Assembly (NCBI GenBank): GCA_947177085.1
Contig: CAMWTD010000024.1
Span: 1-16,871 of the forward strand
From: an uncultured Desulfovibrio sp.
Lineage (GTDB): Bacteria > Desulfobacterota > Desulfovibrionia > Desulfovibrionales > Desulfovibrionaceae
Direction of reading: 5' to 3'
Length of the DNA stretch: 16,871 bases
Below are positions 7,319 through 16,200 of the stretch, piece after piece; position 1 is the first letter of the stretch, and every line of letters starts with the position of its first letter. The notes under the pieces were generated by a model. It saw only the letters and a program-made list of their open reading frames with translations, was not told the origin of the DNA and did no database searches. Both the position numbers and the translations under genes were made by a program.

Positions 7319-10300
7319 GCTTCCGCCTGCCCCGGCGCACCCGGGTCGCCCGCGCGTCCGCGCCTGGCGGCAAAGCCCCGGCTCAGGCGGTCGAACCACA
7401 GATAGATGACCGGCGTGGTGAACAGGGTGAGCGCCTGGCTCACGATAAGGCCGCCAACCATGGTCACGCCGAGCGGTCGCCTGAGCTCAGCGCCCATGCC
7501 CCAGCCGATCATGAGCGGCAGCGCCCCCAGAAGCGCGGCCAGCGTGGTCATGAGGATGGGCCGAAGCCTGAGCAGGCAGGCCTGGCGGATGGCGGCCTCG
7601 GGCGCGAGGCCCTCGCCGCGCTCGGCCTCCAGCGCGAAGTCGATCATCATGATGGCGTTCTTTTTCACGATGCCGATGAGCAGAATGATGCCGATGACGC
7701 CCACCACGCCGAGTTCCATGTCCGCGAGGAGCAGCGCCAAAAGCGCGCCAACGCCGGCAGAGGGGAGCGTCGAGAGGATGGTCAGCGGGTGGACATAGCT
7801 CTCGTAAAGCACGCCGAGCACGATATACATGGTCACGATGGCCGCGAGGATCAGCCAGACCTGGTTGTCCGCCGAGGAAAGGAAGGCCCGGGCCGCGCCC
7901 TGAAATTCCGTGCGCAGGGCGGCGGGCAGCCCGAGGCGCTTTTCCTCGTCGAGCACCGCGTCCACAGCCGCGCCCAGCGAAGAGCCCGGGGCCACGTTGA
8001 AGGAGATGGTCGCCACCGGGAACTGCCCCTGCCGGGCGATGGCGAGCGATACGGGCTTTTCCGTAAGGGTAGCCACACTCGTGAGCGGCACGGCCTCGCC
8101 GCCAGAGCCGCGCACGTGGATATCCCCGAGGGAACCGGGCCCCAGGCGGAAGCGCGGGGCCACTTCCAGCACCACCTTGTACTGGTTGGTCTGGGTGAAG
8201 ATGGTGGAGACAAGGCGCTGGCCGAGCGCGTCATAGAGGGCATTGTCGATGTCGGTCATGCTGATGCCGAGGCGCGCCGCCGCGTCCCGGTTGATGTCGA
8301 GCCATGCCATGCGGCCCGGGGCCCTGAGATCGCTCGTCACATGCGAGAGCTCGGGCAGCCTTGCAAGAGCCTCCGTCATGCGCGGTATCCATTCGTCGAG
8401 CTGGTCGCGGGAAAGCGCCTCCACGCTGAACTGGTATTGCGTGCGGGAGACGCGGTCCTCGATGGTCAGGTCCTGAACGGGCTGGAGATAGAGCGAAAGC
8501 CCGGGCACATGCTCCGCCTCGGCCATGAGCCGGCGGGCGATGGCCGGGGCGCGGGCGTCGCGCTCGGCCAGGGGCTTGAGGGCAATCGTGAGCCTTGAGG
8601 TGGCAAGGCTCTGGTTGATGCCGTCCACGCCCACGAAAAAAACCACGCTGGCGACGGCCGGGTCGCGCAGGATCAGGTCCGCAAGCTCCCGCTGCCGCCC
8701 GGCCATGGCCGCGAAGGAGGTATCCTGCGGAGCCTCGGCGATGCCCTGGATGACCCCCGTGTCCTGTACCGGGAAGAAGCCCTTGGGCACGAGCACATAG
8801 AGCGCCACGGTGAGCGCCATGGTGGCGAGGGCCACGGCCAGCGTCACGCGCTGGTGGCGCAGCACCACGTCGAGCTTGCGCTCGTACCAGGCGAGCAGGC
8901 GGCTGAAAAAACGGCCCGGCTCCTCGCGTTTGGCGCTGCCGTGCCTCTCGGGCCTGAGCATCACCGCGCAGAGCATGGGCGTGAGCGTGAGCGAGATGAC
9001 CGCCGAAATGAGGATGGTCACAGCCAGCGTGACCGCAAATTCCCTAAAGAGCCTGCCCGCCACGTCGCCCATGAAGAGCAGCGGTATGAGCACCGCCACG
9101 AGGGAGATGGTCAGCGAAATGATGGTGAAGCCGATCTGGCCCGCGCCGGTGAGCGCGGCCGCGAGCGGCCGCTCCCCGCTTTCCAGATAGCGGGTGATGT
9201 TCTCGATGACCACGATGGCGTCGTCCACCACGAAACCGGTGGCGATGACGAGCGCCATGAGCGTGAGGTTGTTCAGCGAATAGCCCGCGAGATACATGAC
9301 GCCGAGGGAGCCGACGAGGGAGAGCGGCACGGCCAGCGCCGGGATGAAGGTGGCCTCGGCATTGCGCAAAAACAGCCAGATGACGCCGATGACAAGGGCG
9401 ATGGAGAGCAGAAGCTCCAGTTGCACGTCATGCACCGTGGCGCGGATGGTGACGGTGCGGTCCGTGACCACGCGCACGTCCACATTGCCGGGCAGGGTCT
9501 CCCGCAGGCGCGGCAGAAGCCGGGTCACGCTGTCGGCCACGCTGATGACATTGGCCCCGGGCTGGCGCTGCACGGAAAGCACGATGGCCGGCCGGAACTC
9601 GTCCCGGCCGCCGTCGACGCGCACGGCCACATAGGCGGCAAGGCGCGCGTTCTCAGCGCCGTCCACCACCTCGGCCACGTCCTGAAGCCTGAGCGGAGCC
9701 CCCTCCTTGTACCCGATGATGGTCTGCGCATATTCGGCCGCCGAGGCAAGCTGGTCATTGGCGTCGATGGTGCTCGCGCGCTCCGGGCCGTCAAAGCTGC
9801 CCTTGGCCCCGTTGACATTGGCGGACGCAATGGCCGAGCGCACGTCGGCCAGGGTGAGCCCGGCCGCGGCCAGCGCCTTGGGGTTGGCCTGGATGCGCAC
9901 GGCCGGCCGCTGGCCGCCGGAAAGCGTCACCAGGCCCACCCCGGGCAGTTGCGAAATTTTCTGGGCGAGGCGCGTGTCCACAAGGTCTTCCAGCCGGGTG
10001 AGCGGCACGGCGTCGCTGGTGGCGGCGAGGGTGACGATGGGCGGGTCCGCCGGGTTGACCTTGTTGTAGACGGGCGGATTAGGCAGGTCATTGGGCAAAA
10101 GGTTGTCCGCCGCGTTGATGGCCGCCTGCACCTCCTGCTCGGCCACGTCCAGCGGCACGGAGAGGTCAAACTGGAGAGTGATGACCGAGGCCCCCGCGGA
10201 GGAGAGCGAACTCATCTGCGTGAGGCCGGGCATGACGCCGAATTGGCGCTCCAGCGGGGCCGTGACCACCGAGGCCATGACGTCGGGCGAGGCCCCGGGA

Positions 10301-10452
10301 TAGAGGGTTTGCACCTGAATGGTGGGATAGTCGATCTGCGGCAGCGCAGCCACCGGCAGGGAGCGGTAGGCCAGAAGCCCGGAAAGCAAAAGCGCCGCCA
10401 TGAGCAGCGAGGTCGCTATGGGGCGCAGGATGAAGAGGCGCGAAATGTTCAT
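7315..10452 (-). CDS. mdtB: RND efflux permease, MdtB type
   Basis: A 1045-residue RND permease, nearly the length of E. coli MdtB (1040). It starts like that family (MNISRLFILRPIATSLLMAA) and carries SLPVAALPQIDYPTIQVQT, TAPLERQFGVMPGLTQMSS, GFVVDDAIVVIEN with Asp410-Asp411 in TM4, PKGFFPVQDTGVIQGIAEA and GIVKKNAIMMIDFALEAER in TM10. It is clearly distinct in sequence from the adjacent MdtC copy, as in the E. coli MdtB2-MdtC heterotrimer. Start ATG 10452 overlaps the mdtA stop by four bases (ATGA); no good Shine-Dalgarno precedes it, so translation probably relies on coupling to mdtA. The stop overlaps the mdtC start in the same way. Both permeases keep the proton-relay acids, so neither looks inactivated. 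Confidence 0.95.
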   Translation of the reverse strand: MNISRLFILRPIATSLLMAALLLSGLLAYRSLPVAALPQIDYPTIQVQTLYPGASPDVMASVVTAPLERQFGVMPGLTQMSSLSSAGASVITLQFDLSVPLDVAEQEVQAAINAADNLLPNDLPNPPVYNKVNPADPPIVTLAATSDAVPLTRLEDLVDTRLAQKISQLPGVGLVTLSGGQRPAVRIQANPKALAAAGLTLADVRSAIASANVNGAKGSFDGPERASTIDANDQLASAAEYAQTIIGYKEGAPLRLQDVAEVVDGAENARLAAYVAVRVDGGRDEFRPAIVLSVQRQPGANVISVADSVTRLLPRLRETLPGNVDVRVVTDRTVTIRATVHDVQLELLLSIALVIGVIWLFLRNAEATFIPALAVPLSLVGSLGVMYLAGYSLNNLTLMALVIATGFVVDDAIVVIENITRYLESGERPLAAALTGAGQIGFTIISLTISLVAVLIPLLFMGDVAGRLFREFAVTLAVTILISAVISLTLTPMLCAVMLRPERHGSAKREEPGRFFSRLLAWYERKLDVVLRHQRVTLAVALATMALTVALYVLVPKGFFPVQDTGVIQGIAEAPQDTSFAAMAGRQRELADLILRDPAVASVVFFVGVDGINQSLATSRLTIALKPLAERDARAPAIARRLMAEAEHVPGLSLYLQPVQDLTIEDRVSRTQYQFSVEALSRDQLDEWIPRMTEALARLPELSHVTSDLRAPGRMAWLDINRDAAARLGISMTDIDNALYDALGQRLVSTIFTQTNQYKVVLEVAPRFRLGPGSLGDIHVRGSGGEAVPLTSVATLTEKPVSLAIARQGQFPVATISFNVAPGSSLGAAVDAVLDEEKRLGLPAALRTEFQGAARAFLSSADNQVWLILAAIVTMYIVLGVLYESYVHPLTILSTLPSAGVGALLALLLADMELGVVGVIGIILLIGIVKKNAIMMIDFALEAERGEGLAPEAAIRQACLLRLRPILMTTLAALLGALPLMIGWGMGAELRRPLGVTMVGGLIVSQALTLFTTPVIYLWFDRLSRGFAARRGRAGDPGAPGQAEA

Positions 10453-11747
10453 GGCGCGCCCGCGCCGGACAGGGCCTCTTCAGCCGGGGGGGGCTGGCCG
10501 GCCGCCGCCTCCGCGCGGGGGCCGGCAGGGTCTTCCGCACGCGGCGTTTCCACCGTGGCGGCCACGCGCACGCGGATGCCGTCGCGCAGGCGGTCCACGC
10601 CGTCCACCACCACCATGTCCCCGGGCGCGAGGCCGCTGTCGATGACGGCTATCCTGCCCGCCTCGATGCCGGGCTTGACCTCGCGCAAGATGGCCACATC
10701 CGCCTCCGCCCCGGCCCGCTCCTCCTTTTTCACGAGATAGACATAGGAGCCGCGCGAGCCGAGCTGCACGGCAGCCGCCGGAATGGTCACGGCATCATGC
10801 AGCGTCTGGACGAGCAGGCGCGCGTTGACAAACTGGTTGGGATAAAGGCTCCCGTCCGCATTGGCAAAGCGCGCCTTGAGCCGCACCGTGCCCGTGGCGG
10901 CGTCAATCTGGTTGTCGAGCGAAATGAGCTCGCCCACGCCGAGGAGCCTTTTCTGTTCCCTATCCCAGGCCTGCACGACAAGCGGCGGAAGCGCCGGGTC
11001 GGCCTCCCTGCGGCGCAGGGCCTGCGTGATGAGGCCAACCTGGCTTTCCGGCAGGGTGAAGAGCACGTCGCAGGGGCTCACTTCGGTGATGCGCACGATG
11101 CCCGTGGCGTCCGAGCTCTTCACCTGGTTGCCCTCGTCCACGGCGCGCAGCCCGAGGCGGCCGCCCACGGGCGCGGTGATGCGGCTGTATTCCAGTTGCA
11201 GGCGCGCGGAATCCACGGCGGCCTGATCGGCCTCCACCGTGCCCTCGTACTGGCGCACCAGGGCGCGCTGGGTCTCGTACTGCTGCCCGGCGATGTAGTC
11301 GCCCCTGGTCAGCTTGGCATAGCGCGCGAGATCGCGCCGGGCATTCTCGAGCTGCGCCCTGTCCCGGGCAAGATGGCCCTCGGCCTCGTCCAGCGCCGCC
11401 TGGAAGGGGCGGGGGTCGATCTCGGCGAGGAGGTCGCCCGCGGCCACGCGCTGCCCCTCCTGAAAATGCAGGCGCAGAAGCTGGCCGTCCACCCGGCTCT
11501 TGACAAGCACGTCACTGGAAGGAAGCACCGTGCCGAGGCCGTTCAAAAAGTGCGGCACATCCTGAGCCACGGCGATGGCCACGCGCACGGGGGGCGCGTT
11601 GCCGCCCATGCCGGGCCCGTCGGGGCGGCCTCCGCCGCAGCGCCACAGCAGCATGGCCGCGGCGAGCACGACCGCGAGGCCGAGCCCCCACCAGAGACGC
11701 CTTGGGCGCTTACCGCGCAATTTCGGGCCCTCGGCGGAGAGAGGCAC
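10449..11747 (-). CDS. mdtA: RND periplasmic adaptor (membrane fusion protein), MdtA type
   Basis: A 432-residue HlyD/AcrA-family adaptor that should join the MdtBC permease to an outer-membrane channel. Order of parts: basic N-terminus, one membrane segment (about 19-35), Gly/Pro linker, first lipoyl half (SRVDGQLLRLHFQEGQRVAAGDLLAEIDPRPF region), alpha-hairpin rich in Ala/Arg/Gln, second lipoyl half (ITAPVGGRLGLRAVDEGNQV), beta-barrel with VLFTLPESQVGL and SLDNQIDAATGTVRLKARF, and a membrane-proximal domain. These match E. coli MdtA closely. The Cys after the membrane helix lacks a lipobox, so it is an anchored rather than lipid-modified adaptor. GTG at 11747 is chosen because AAGGAG lies six bases upstream; a TTG at 11753 abuts that site. 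The C-terminus ends in an Ala/Pro/Glu-rich tail of about 30 residues. Confidence 0.93.
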   Translation of the reverse strand: MPLSAEGPKLRGKRPRRLWWGLGLAVVLAAAMLLWRCGGGRPDGPGMGGNAPPVRVAIAVAQDVPHFLNGLGTVLPSSDVLVKSRVDGQLLRLHFQEGQRVAAGDLLAEIDPRPFQAALDEAEGHLARDRAQLENARRDLARYAKLTRGDYIAGQQYETQRALVRQYEGTVEADQAAVDSARLQLEYSRITAPVGGRLGLRAVDEGNQVKSSDATGIVRITEVSPCDVLFTLPESQVGLITQALRRREADPALPPLVVQAWDREQKRLLGVGELISLDNQIDAATGTVRLKARFANADGSLYPNQFVNARLLVQTLHDAVTIPAAAVQLGSRGSYVYLVKKEERAGAEADVAILREVKPGIEAGRIAVIDSGLAPGDMVVVDGVDRLRDGIRVRVAATVETPRAEDPAGPRAEAAAGQPPPAEEALSGAGAP

Positions 11748-11832
11748 AGGCAACTCCTTGGAACATCAGGGAAAAGCCGGAATGGGCTTCAGCCGCCACG
11801 GCGGCCATGGCGGAAAAACGAGGGCGCGGAAG

Positions 11833-11865
11833 AAAAAGGCGGGGCGCGAAATGTCGCCCCGCCTT
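11833..11865 (-). terminator. Rho-independent terminator after the BOF gene
   Basis: A near-perfect 11-base inverted repeat (arms 11836-11846 and 11855-11865, AAGGCGGGGCG type) with an 8-base loop is followed on the minus strand by a run of five T and further pyrimidines. It starts about 16 bases after the BOF stop codon, as expected for its terminator, and lies about 85 bases upstream of mdtA. Confidence 0.85.
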
Positions 11866-11880
11866 CTTGCCGATGGCTGA

Positions 11881-12255
11881 TTACTTCACGATTTCCAGTG
11901 ACTTGGCTTCGATCTTCACGTCCTTGCCGAGGTCCTTGTCGACCTTGCCCACGATGCGGACAGTGTCCCCAGGGGTGACGCTCTGCCCGGCGAAGACCTT
12001 GCGGTCAATCTCCATGCGCACTTCGCCCGTGGCATCCTTGAAGATGAACTTGTCTTTCTTGCCGGCCACCTGGGAGACGATGTTGCCGGTGAGCACCACC
12101 GGGGCGTCGTCCCCAAGGGTCAGGGCCTTGGCCACGGTGTCGGCCTGGACGCCGCTCACGGGGCCGGAAAAGCCGCCGGCCGCCAGGGCGGGCGCGGCAA
12201 AGGCAACAGGAGCCGCCAGAGCGGCGAGAAGGGCGATGCTACGCAGATATTTCAT
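11881..12255 (-). CDS. BOF family (YgiW/YdeI-like) periplasmic OB-fold protein
   Basis: A 124-residue secreted protein. Residues 1-25 form a typical signal peptide (MKYLRSIALLAALAAP, cleavage probable after ALA25), and the mature part is a single bacterial OB-fold: GGFSGPVSG at its start, then LGDDAPVVLTGNIVSQV, FIFKDATGEVRMEID and VTPGDTVRIVGKVDKDLG. This is the full BOF (DUF388/YgiW) signature, and the length matches the family (about 130). Relatives in enterobacteria are linked to stress tolerance and, for Salmonella VisP, to peptidoglycan binding; the role here is unknown. The start at 12255 has GGAGGT six bases upstream; an extension to 12291 would put charged residues before the signal peptide. 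It has its own terminator, and probably its own promoter in 12256-12337, though I see no strong -35/-10 pair. Confidence 0.92.
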   Translation of the reverse strand: MKYLRSIALLAALAAPVAFAAPALAAGGFSGPVSGVQADTVAKALTLGDDAPVVLTGNIVSQVAGKKDKFIFKDATGEVRMEIDRKVFAGQSVTPGDTVRIVGKVDKDLGKDVKIEAKSLEIVK

Positions 12256-12337
12256 GGTGAACCTCCGGGGTTTTTTATCGATGGGCGGCAAGTGCCGCTT
12301 CCTCTATCCTCTTGCTACCGTATCCGGGCGCACAAGT

Positions 12338-12378
12338 AAAGCGCCAGCGCCGGGATGCTCGGACACTGGCGCTTTTTT
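12338..12378 (-). terminator. Hairpin terminator downstream of fliS (possibly bidirectional)
   Basis: Inverted repeat with arms 12340-12347 (AGCGCCAG) and 12366-12373 (CTGGCGCT), extendable by two A-T pairs. On the minus strand, the direction of fliD-fliS, it is followed by TTTACTT, a modest T tract; on the plus strand it is followed by six T. A second, weaker hairpin (12390-12395 with 12407-12412) overlaps the fliS stop codon. The two together probably end the flagellar operon. Confidence 0.6.
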
Positions 12379-12410
12379 GAGCCTGTCAAAGCCGCTTTGC
12401 TCCCTTGCGG

Positions 12411-13169
12411 CTAGCCCCGCGCATACGCGCCGGGCAGGCGCATCCCGCGCGGCATGGCGGGAGCGCCCAGCGGGGGCTGGACGCCCGCGGCGGGGGCGGC
12501 CGTCTGGGACTGCGGGGCCGCGAACTGCTGCACATGAGCCCGCTGCGGCTGCGCGGCCTGGGGCGCGGCTTGCGGAGCCGCCTGGGGCGCGGCCGGGGCC
12601 GGAGCCGCCTGCGCGGCTTGCGGGGCGGCGGGCGTCGGGGCCGCGACGGGATTGGCGCGCATGGCGTTGCGGCCATACACCGCCTGGGCATGGGTGCGCG
12701 GTACGGCGGCCGCGGTTCCCTGCATGAGGGGCTGGGCCTTCTTGGTCACCGAGCCCGCGGGCTGCATCCGCCCGGCGATTTCCGCGGCGGCCTTGCGGGC
12801 CTCCGGCGTCTCGATGATCTGGGCATAGGCCCCGCGCAGGCCCGAAAGTATCTGCACCACGCTGTCCAGCGACTCGATATTCATCTTGAGGTTGGCCTGG
12901 AGCAGCCGCGCCGTGCAGAGGATGTACAGGTTGTTCAGGTTGGTGGCGAGGCTGCCGCCCTTCTCCATGTTCAGCGAGGCGGAAAGCTCGTTGACGATGT
13001 CGATGACCTTGGAAATGAGGATGCCCTTGCCCGCGAAATCCTTGGCGAGCATCTTGTCCCGCGCCTGCTGGAGATAGCGGAGTGCACCGTCATAGAGCAT
13101 GAGGAGAAGCTGCCCCTGATCTGTGGTGCTGACCTTGGTCTGAAAATAGGCATTTGCCGCTTTGTTCAT
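12411..13169 (-). CDS. fliS: FliS flagellar export chaperone with long Ala/Pro/Gln tail
   Basis: Residues 1 to about 125 are a FliS domain: NAYFQTKVSTTDQGQLLLMLYDGALRYLQQAR, the conserved helical start, then KGILISKVIDIVNELSASLN and NLYILCTARLLQANLKMN. FliS is a cytoplasmic four-helix chaperone that holds flagellin unfolded for the type III flagellar export gate. Normal FliS ends near 125-135 residues; this one has 252. The extra part (about 126-252) has a short charged linker and then a low-complexity stretch rich in Ala, Pro and Gln (about 173-235) ending in Gly/Arg/Pro. No membrane or catalytic motif is seen there. ATG at 13169 has AGAGGAA upstream. It follows fliD by 77 bases on the same strand with no promoter evident between them, so it is likely co-transcribed. 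Confidence 0.9.
   Translation of the reverse strand: MNKAANAYFQTKVSTTDQGQLLLMLYDGALRYLQQARDKMLAKDFAGKGILISKVIDIVNELSASLNMEKGGSLATNLNNLYILCTARLLQANLKMNIESLDSVVQILSGLRGAYAQIIETPEARKAAAEIAGRMQPAGSVTKKAQPLMQGTAAAVPRTHAQAVYGRNAMRANPVAAPTPAAPQAAQAAPAPAAPQAAPQAAPQAAQPQRAHVQQFAAPQSQTAAPAAGVQPPLGAPAMPRGMRLPGAYARG
12540..12647 (-). repeat. Low-complexity Ala-Pro-Gln coding repeat in the FliS tail
   Basis: Imperfect GC-rich tandem units encode repeated A-A-P-Q type tetrapeptides (about residues 175-210 of FliS). The DNA shows recurring GGGGCGCGGC and GGAGCCGCCTG-like blocks. Such tracts change length by slippage, so this is a candidate variable site. Confidence 0.6.
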
Positions 13170-13246
13170 GTGCCGTTCCTCTTCTCGTTGCCCGTTGTTT
13201 GCCGCGTAGGCCCGCCAGCCGCCGCGGCATCATCTATCCGACTGCC

Positions 13247-16200
13247 CTAGCTGTTGCCGCCCAGTTGCTTGAGCTGCGCCTCCAGGGATGTCTGCTTTTC
13301 GTCATACTGCTTGAGCAGTGTCTCCAGGTTGGCGAAGATCGCCTTTTGCCGCGATTCCCAGGTTTCGAGGCGGCGCTGTTCGCGCTCGATCTTGACGTCG
13401 ATGTTCTTCATGACGGTCATGTAGTTGTCGCGCAGGGACATGAGCGCGCCATTCTTGGCCTTGAGGGCCATGGCGTCCTCGATCTGCTTCGGCGTGGAGT
13501 TGGCCGAGATGTTGACGTCGTTGAAGACCAGCTCGTCCTTGAGGAAACTCTGGGTGGTTTGCACGAGCCCCTGCTTGATGCGGACATACATGGGGTCTTC
13601 GCCCGCCGGCGGATGCTCGCCGGGCGTGAGGTCGTCGATAAGGATGGACAGACCGCGCGCATCGCCGGACGCCACGCTGTAATAGTAGCCGGCCTGGCTT
13701 TCGTCCCGCTTGGCCTCAACGCCGCCCACCGTGACCTTAGTGATATTGCCGTCTTCGTCGACCGAATACTTGACCTCGTAGTTGCCGCCCTTGGTGATGC
13801 CCTCGACATGGCTGCCGTAGCGAAAATCCGTGCTGGTGGACGAACCCGTGCCGCTCGCGCAGAAGAAATCCACCACGGCTTCCAGGTTGTCAGTGATCAT
13901 GCTGGAGTAGTTTTCCTTGTCGATGGACTGGAGCTCGGCAATGCTGGAGCTCGGCGCGATGACAAGGAGGCCGTAGGTGTCGCTGTTCTGGTCGGTATCG
14001 GTCTTGATGCCGAGGTTGGCGAGGCTTGCGAGCACATCGCCGGAAAGCACGTCCGTGGCGGACTGGCGGCTCTTGAAGCCTGGCGGCGAGGAGCTGAGCA
14101 CGCTCGAGAAGCGCGACTTGAAGAGCTGCACGCCATAGTTGCCCATGAGGATGCCGCCCTTCTGGTTGGTGAGGCCCGAGGCGCTGTAGTTACTGTTGCC
14201 GATGTCGTTGGGGTCGTTGGACGTGACCTCCTTGGTCTCGTCATACTTCATGAGGTCGTTCACCGTAAGCAGCACGGAGTTCACCGCGTCGAGGAAGTCC
14301 TGGATGGACTGCTCAACCGAGGTGATGTCCGTGCTTACGGACATGCGCGCCTCGCCCACGTCCTGGATGGTGAAGACCACGCCCTCGATGACGTCGGTGA
14401 TTTTGTTGCTCGCCGACTCCATCTCGATGGGCCAGTTGTCCACCTGGTAGCGCGCATTGGCCGCGCGCTGGATATTCCAGTTGGAGCTCGTGGCCACCTG
14501 GCCGGTCACGCCCGGGCCCGACGCGGCCTGCGCGTTGTCAAAATTCAGGTAGACCGGGCCATCGATGGCGTCCGGGGCGAGCGGGTTGCCGCTGGCGTCC
14601 AGATATTCCTTGCCGTTGGCATCGGTGAAGCGCACGCCAAAATCCGCCGGGGCGGTCGCCGGGTCGCCCGCCGCGTCCGTCCAGGCCCAGCCCGCGTTGG
14701 TGGGATCCTTGAGGGCCGCGAGCACATCCTTCATGGACGTGCCGGAGGCGAGCGTCAGCGTGCCGGTGACGCCGCTGTTGGTGGTGATGGTATAGACAAG
14801 GTCCGGCGTCTTTTCGAGCTGGAAGCCGCCCTCAGCAGGCTGGTAGAAGAGGTTGCCCGAGGAGGTGGCCCCGGGATTGCCGTTGGCGGCCGTGATGGTG
14901 GTGGTGGCGGAAAGGCTCGCGCTGTAGCCCTCAGCCGAGGCCGAACCCGTGGTGAGCCGGAAGGACAGCACGCCGTCCAGGGAGACCGTGCCCGCGTCAT
15001 CATCGAAAGTCATGGTGATGCCGGCCTCGCCCCAGGTGACGGCATTGCCGTCGGCATCCACAAGGCCCTGCCCGTTCTTGATGGCGTCGGCAAGGTCCCC
15101 ATTGGTCATGTCGCCCTTGAGGCCCTTCAGGTAGTACACCTGCCCGGACTGCGTGGTGAGGGTATAGACAAGATCGCCGGCGTCGGCCCCGGCCTCCTTG
15201 CCATCGACGCGCTCGGCGAGCTTGTCGTCCTTGAAGGTCAGGGTGGTGGCGGCCTGCATCGTGCCGCCGAGCGTGTCACGGACGCCCGTGGCATCCGTGG
15301 TCTTGGTCTTGAGGACCGAATCGTTGAGGGTGGCGTCGTTCTGCGCCGCAAAGGAAACACGCCTGACGCCGGAGAGATTGGTTCCCCAGCTATTGCCCAT
15401 GAGGCCGATGTCGAGGCTCGTGTCCTCCTGCGTGGCCTGCGCCATCTGGACGAGCAGGTCGCGCTTGGTGGCCCCGGCCTTGATGTCGAAGCTGCGCGTC
15501 GTGCCGTCATCCAGCGTCATGGTGAACGTGATGAGGTCGTCGTCAGCGAGGCCGTCGGCCAGGCCGCCCTCGGCATTGAGCTTGACGTATTCGCCCTTGT
15601 TGTCCTTGAGCTCGCCCGCGAGCGTCACCTGGGTGGAGGCGGGCACATAGGCCTCGTCCCCGGCGGTGCGCCTGCTGAAGGACTGGACGCCGGAAATGGT
15701 CAGTGTGCCGTCAGCGCCAACCTCCGCCTTGATGACGCCCTTGCCCGCCGCATTCTCAAGGGCCGCGCACAGGTCTTCCGGCGACTTGTCGCCGCTCACC
15801 GTGACGGACTTTTTGGAACCGTTGGCGAGCACCAGGTCAAAAACATACTTGGTGGGCGAGGTCATGGTCTCGCCAAGGTCAAGGGCGGCATTGGTCTGCC
15901 AGGTGGAAGTGGAGCCCGTGGCGTCCATGCCCACGAGCTTGCTGTCATGGATGATGAGGTCGTTGGCGGCCCCGGTGTCCTTGCCCGCCACCTGGAAAAC
16001 ATAGCCCGAGCCCGTCTGGATGAGGCTCAGCTTGATGCCGGGATTGTCCGAGGAATTGTTCACCATGCTGACGAAGGAATCCAGCGTGGTGTTGGGGGGC
16101 ACCTTGAAGTCGTGGCGCTTGCCCGCATACGTATAGCTGAAATACTGGTTCTCGCCCGTGGTGTTGATGATGTCGGTCTTGGACTCGAACACATGCCCGG

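Noticed and set aside
7319..7399. Longer mdtC start inside mdtB
   Set aside because: It would add 27 residues with no RND similarity; the ATGA overlap at 7315-7318 is the normal coupled start.
8854..10740. Plus-strand 628-residue open frame opposite mdtB and the mdtA end
   Set aside because: It spans two real genes on the other strand, has antisense-like composition and no ribosome site or family motif.
4097..11747. Idea that the window holds a complete tripartite efflux system
   Set aside because: Adaptor and both permeases are present but no TolC-like outer-membrane channel gene is found in the window; it must be encoded elsewhere.
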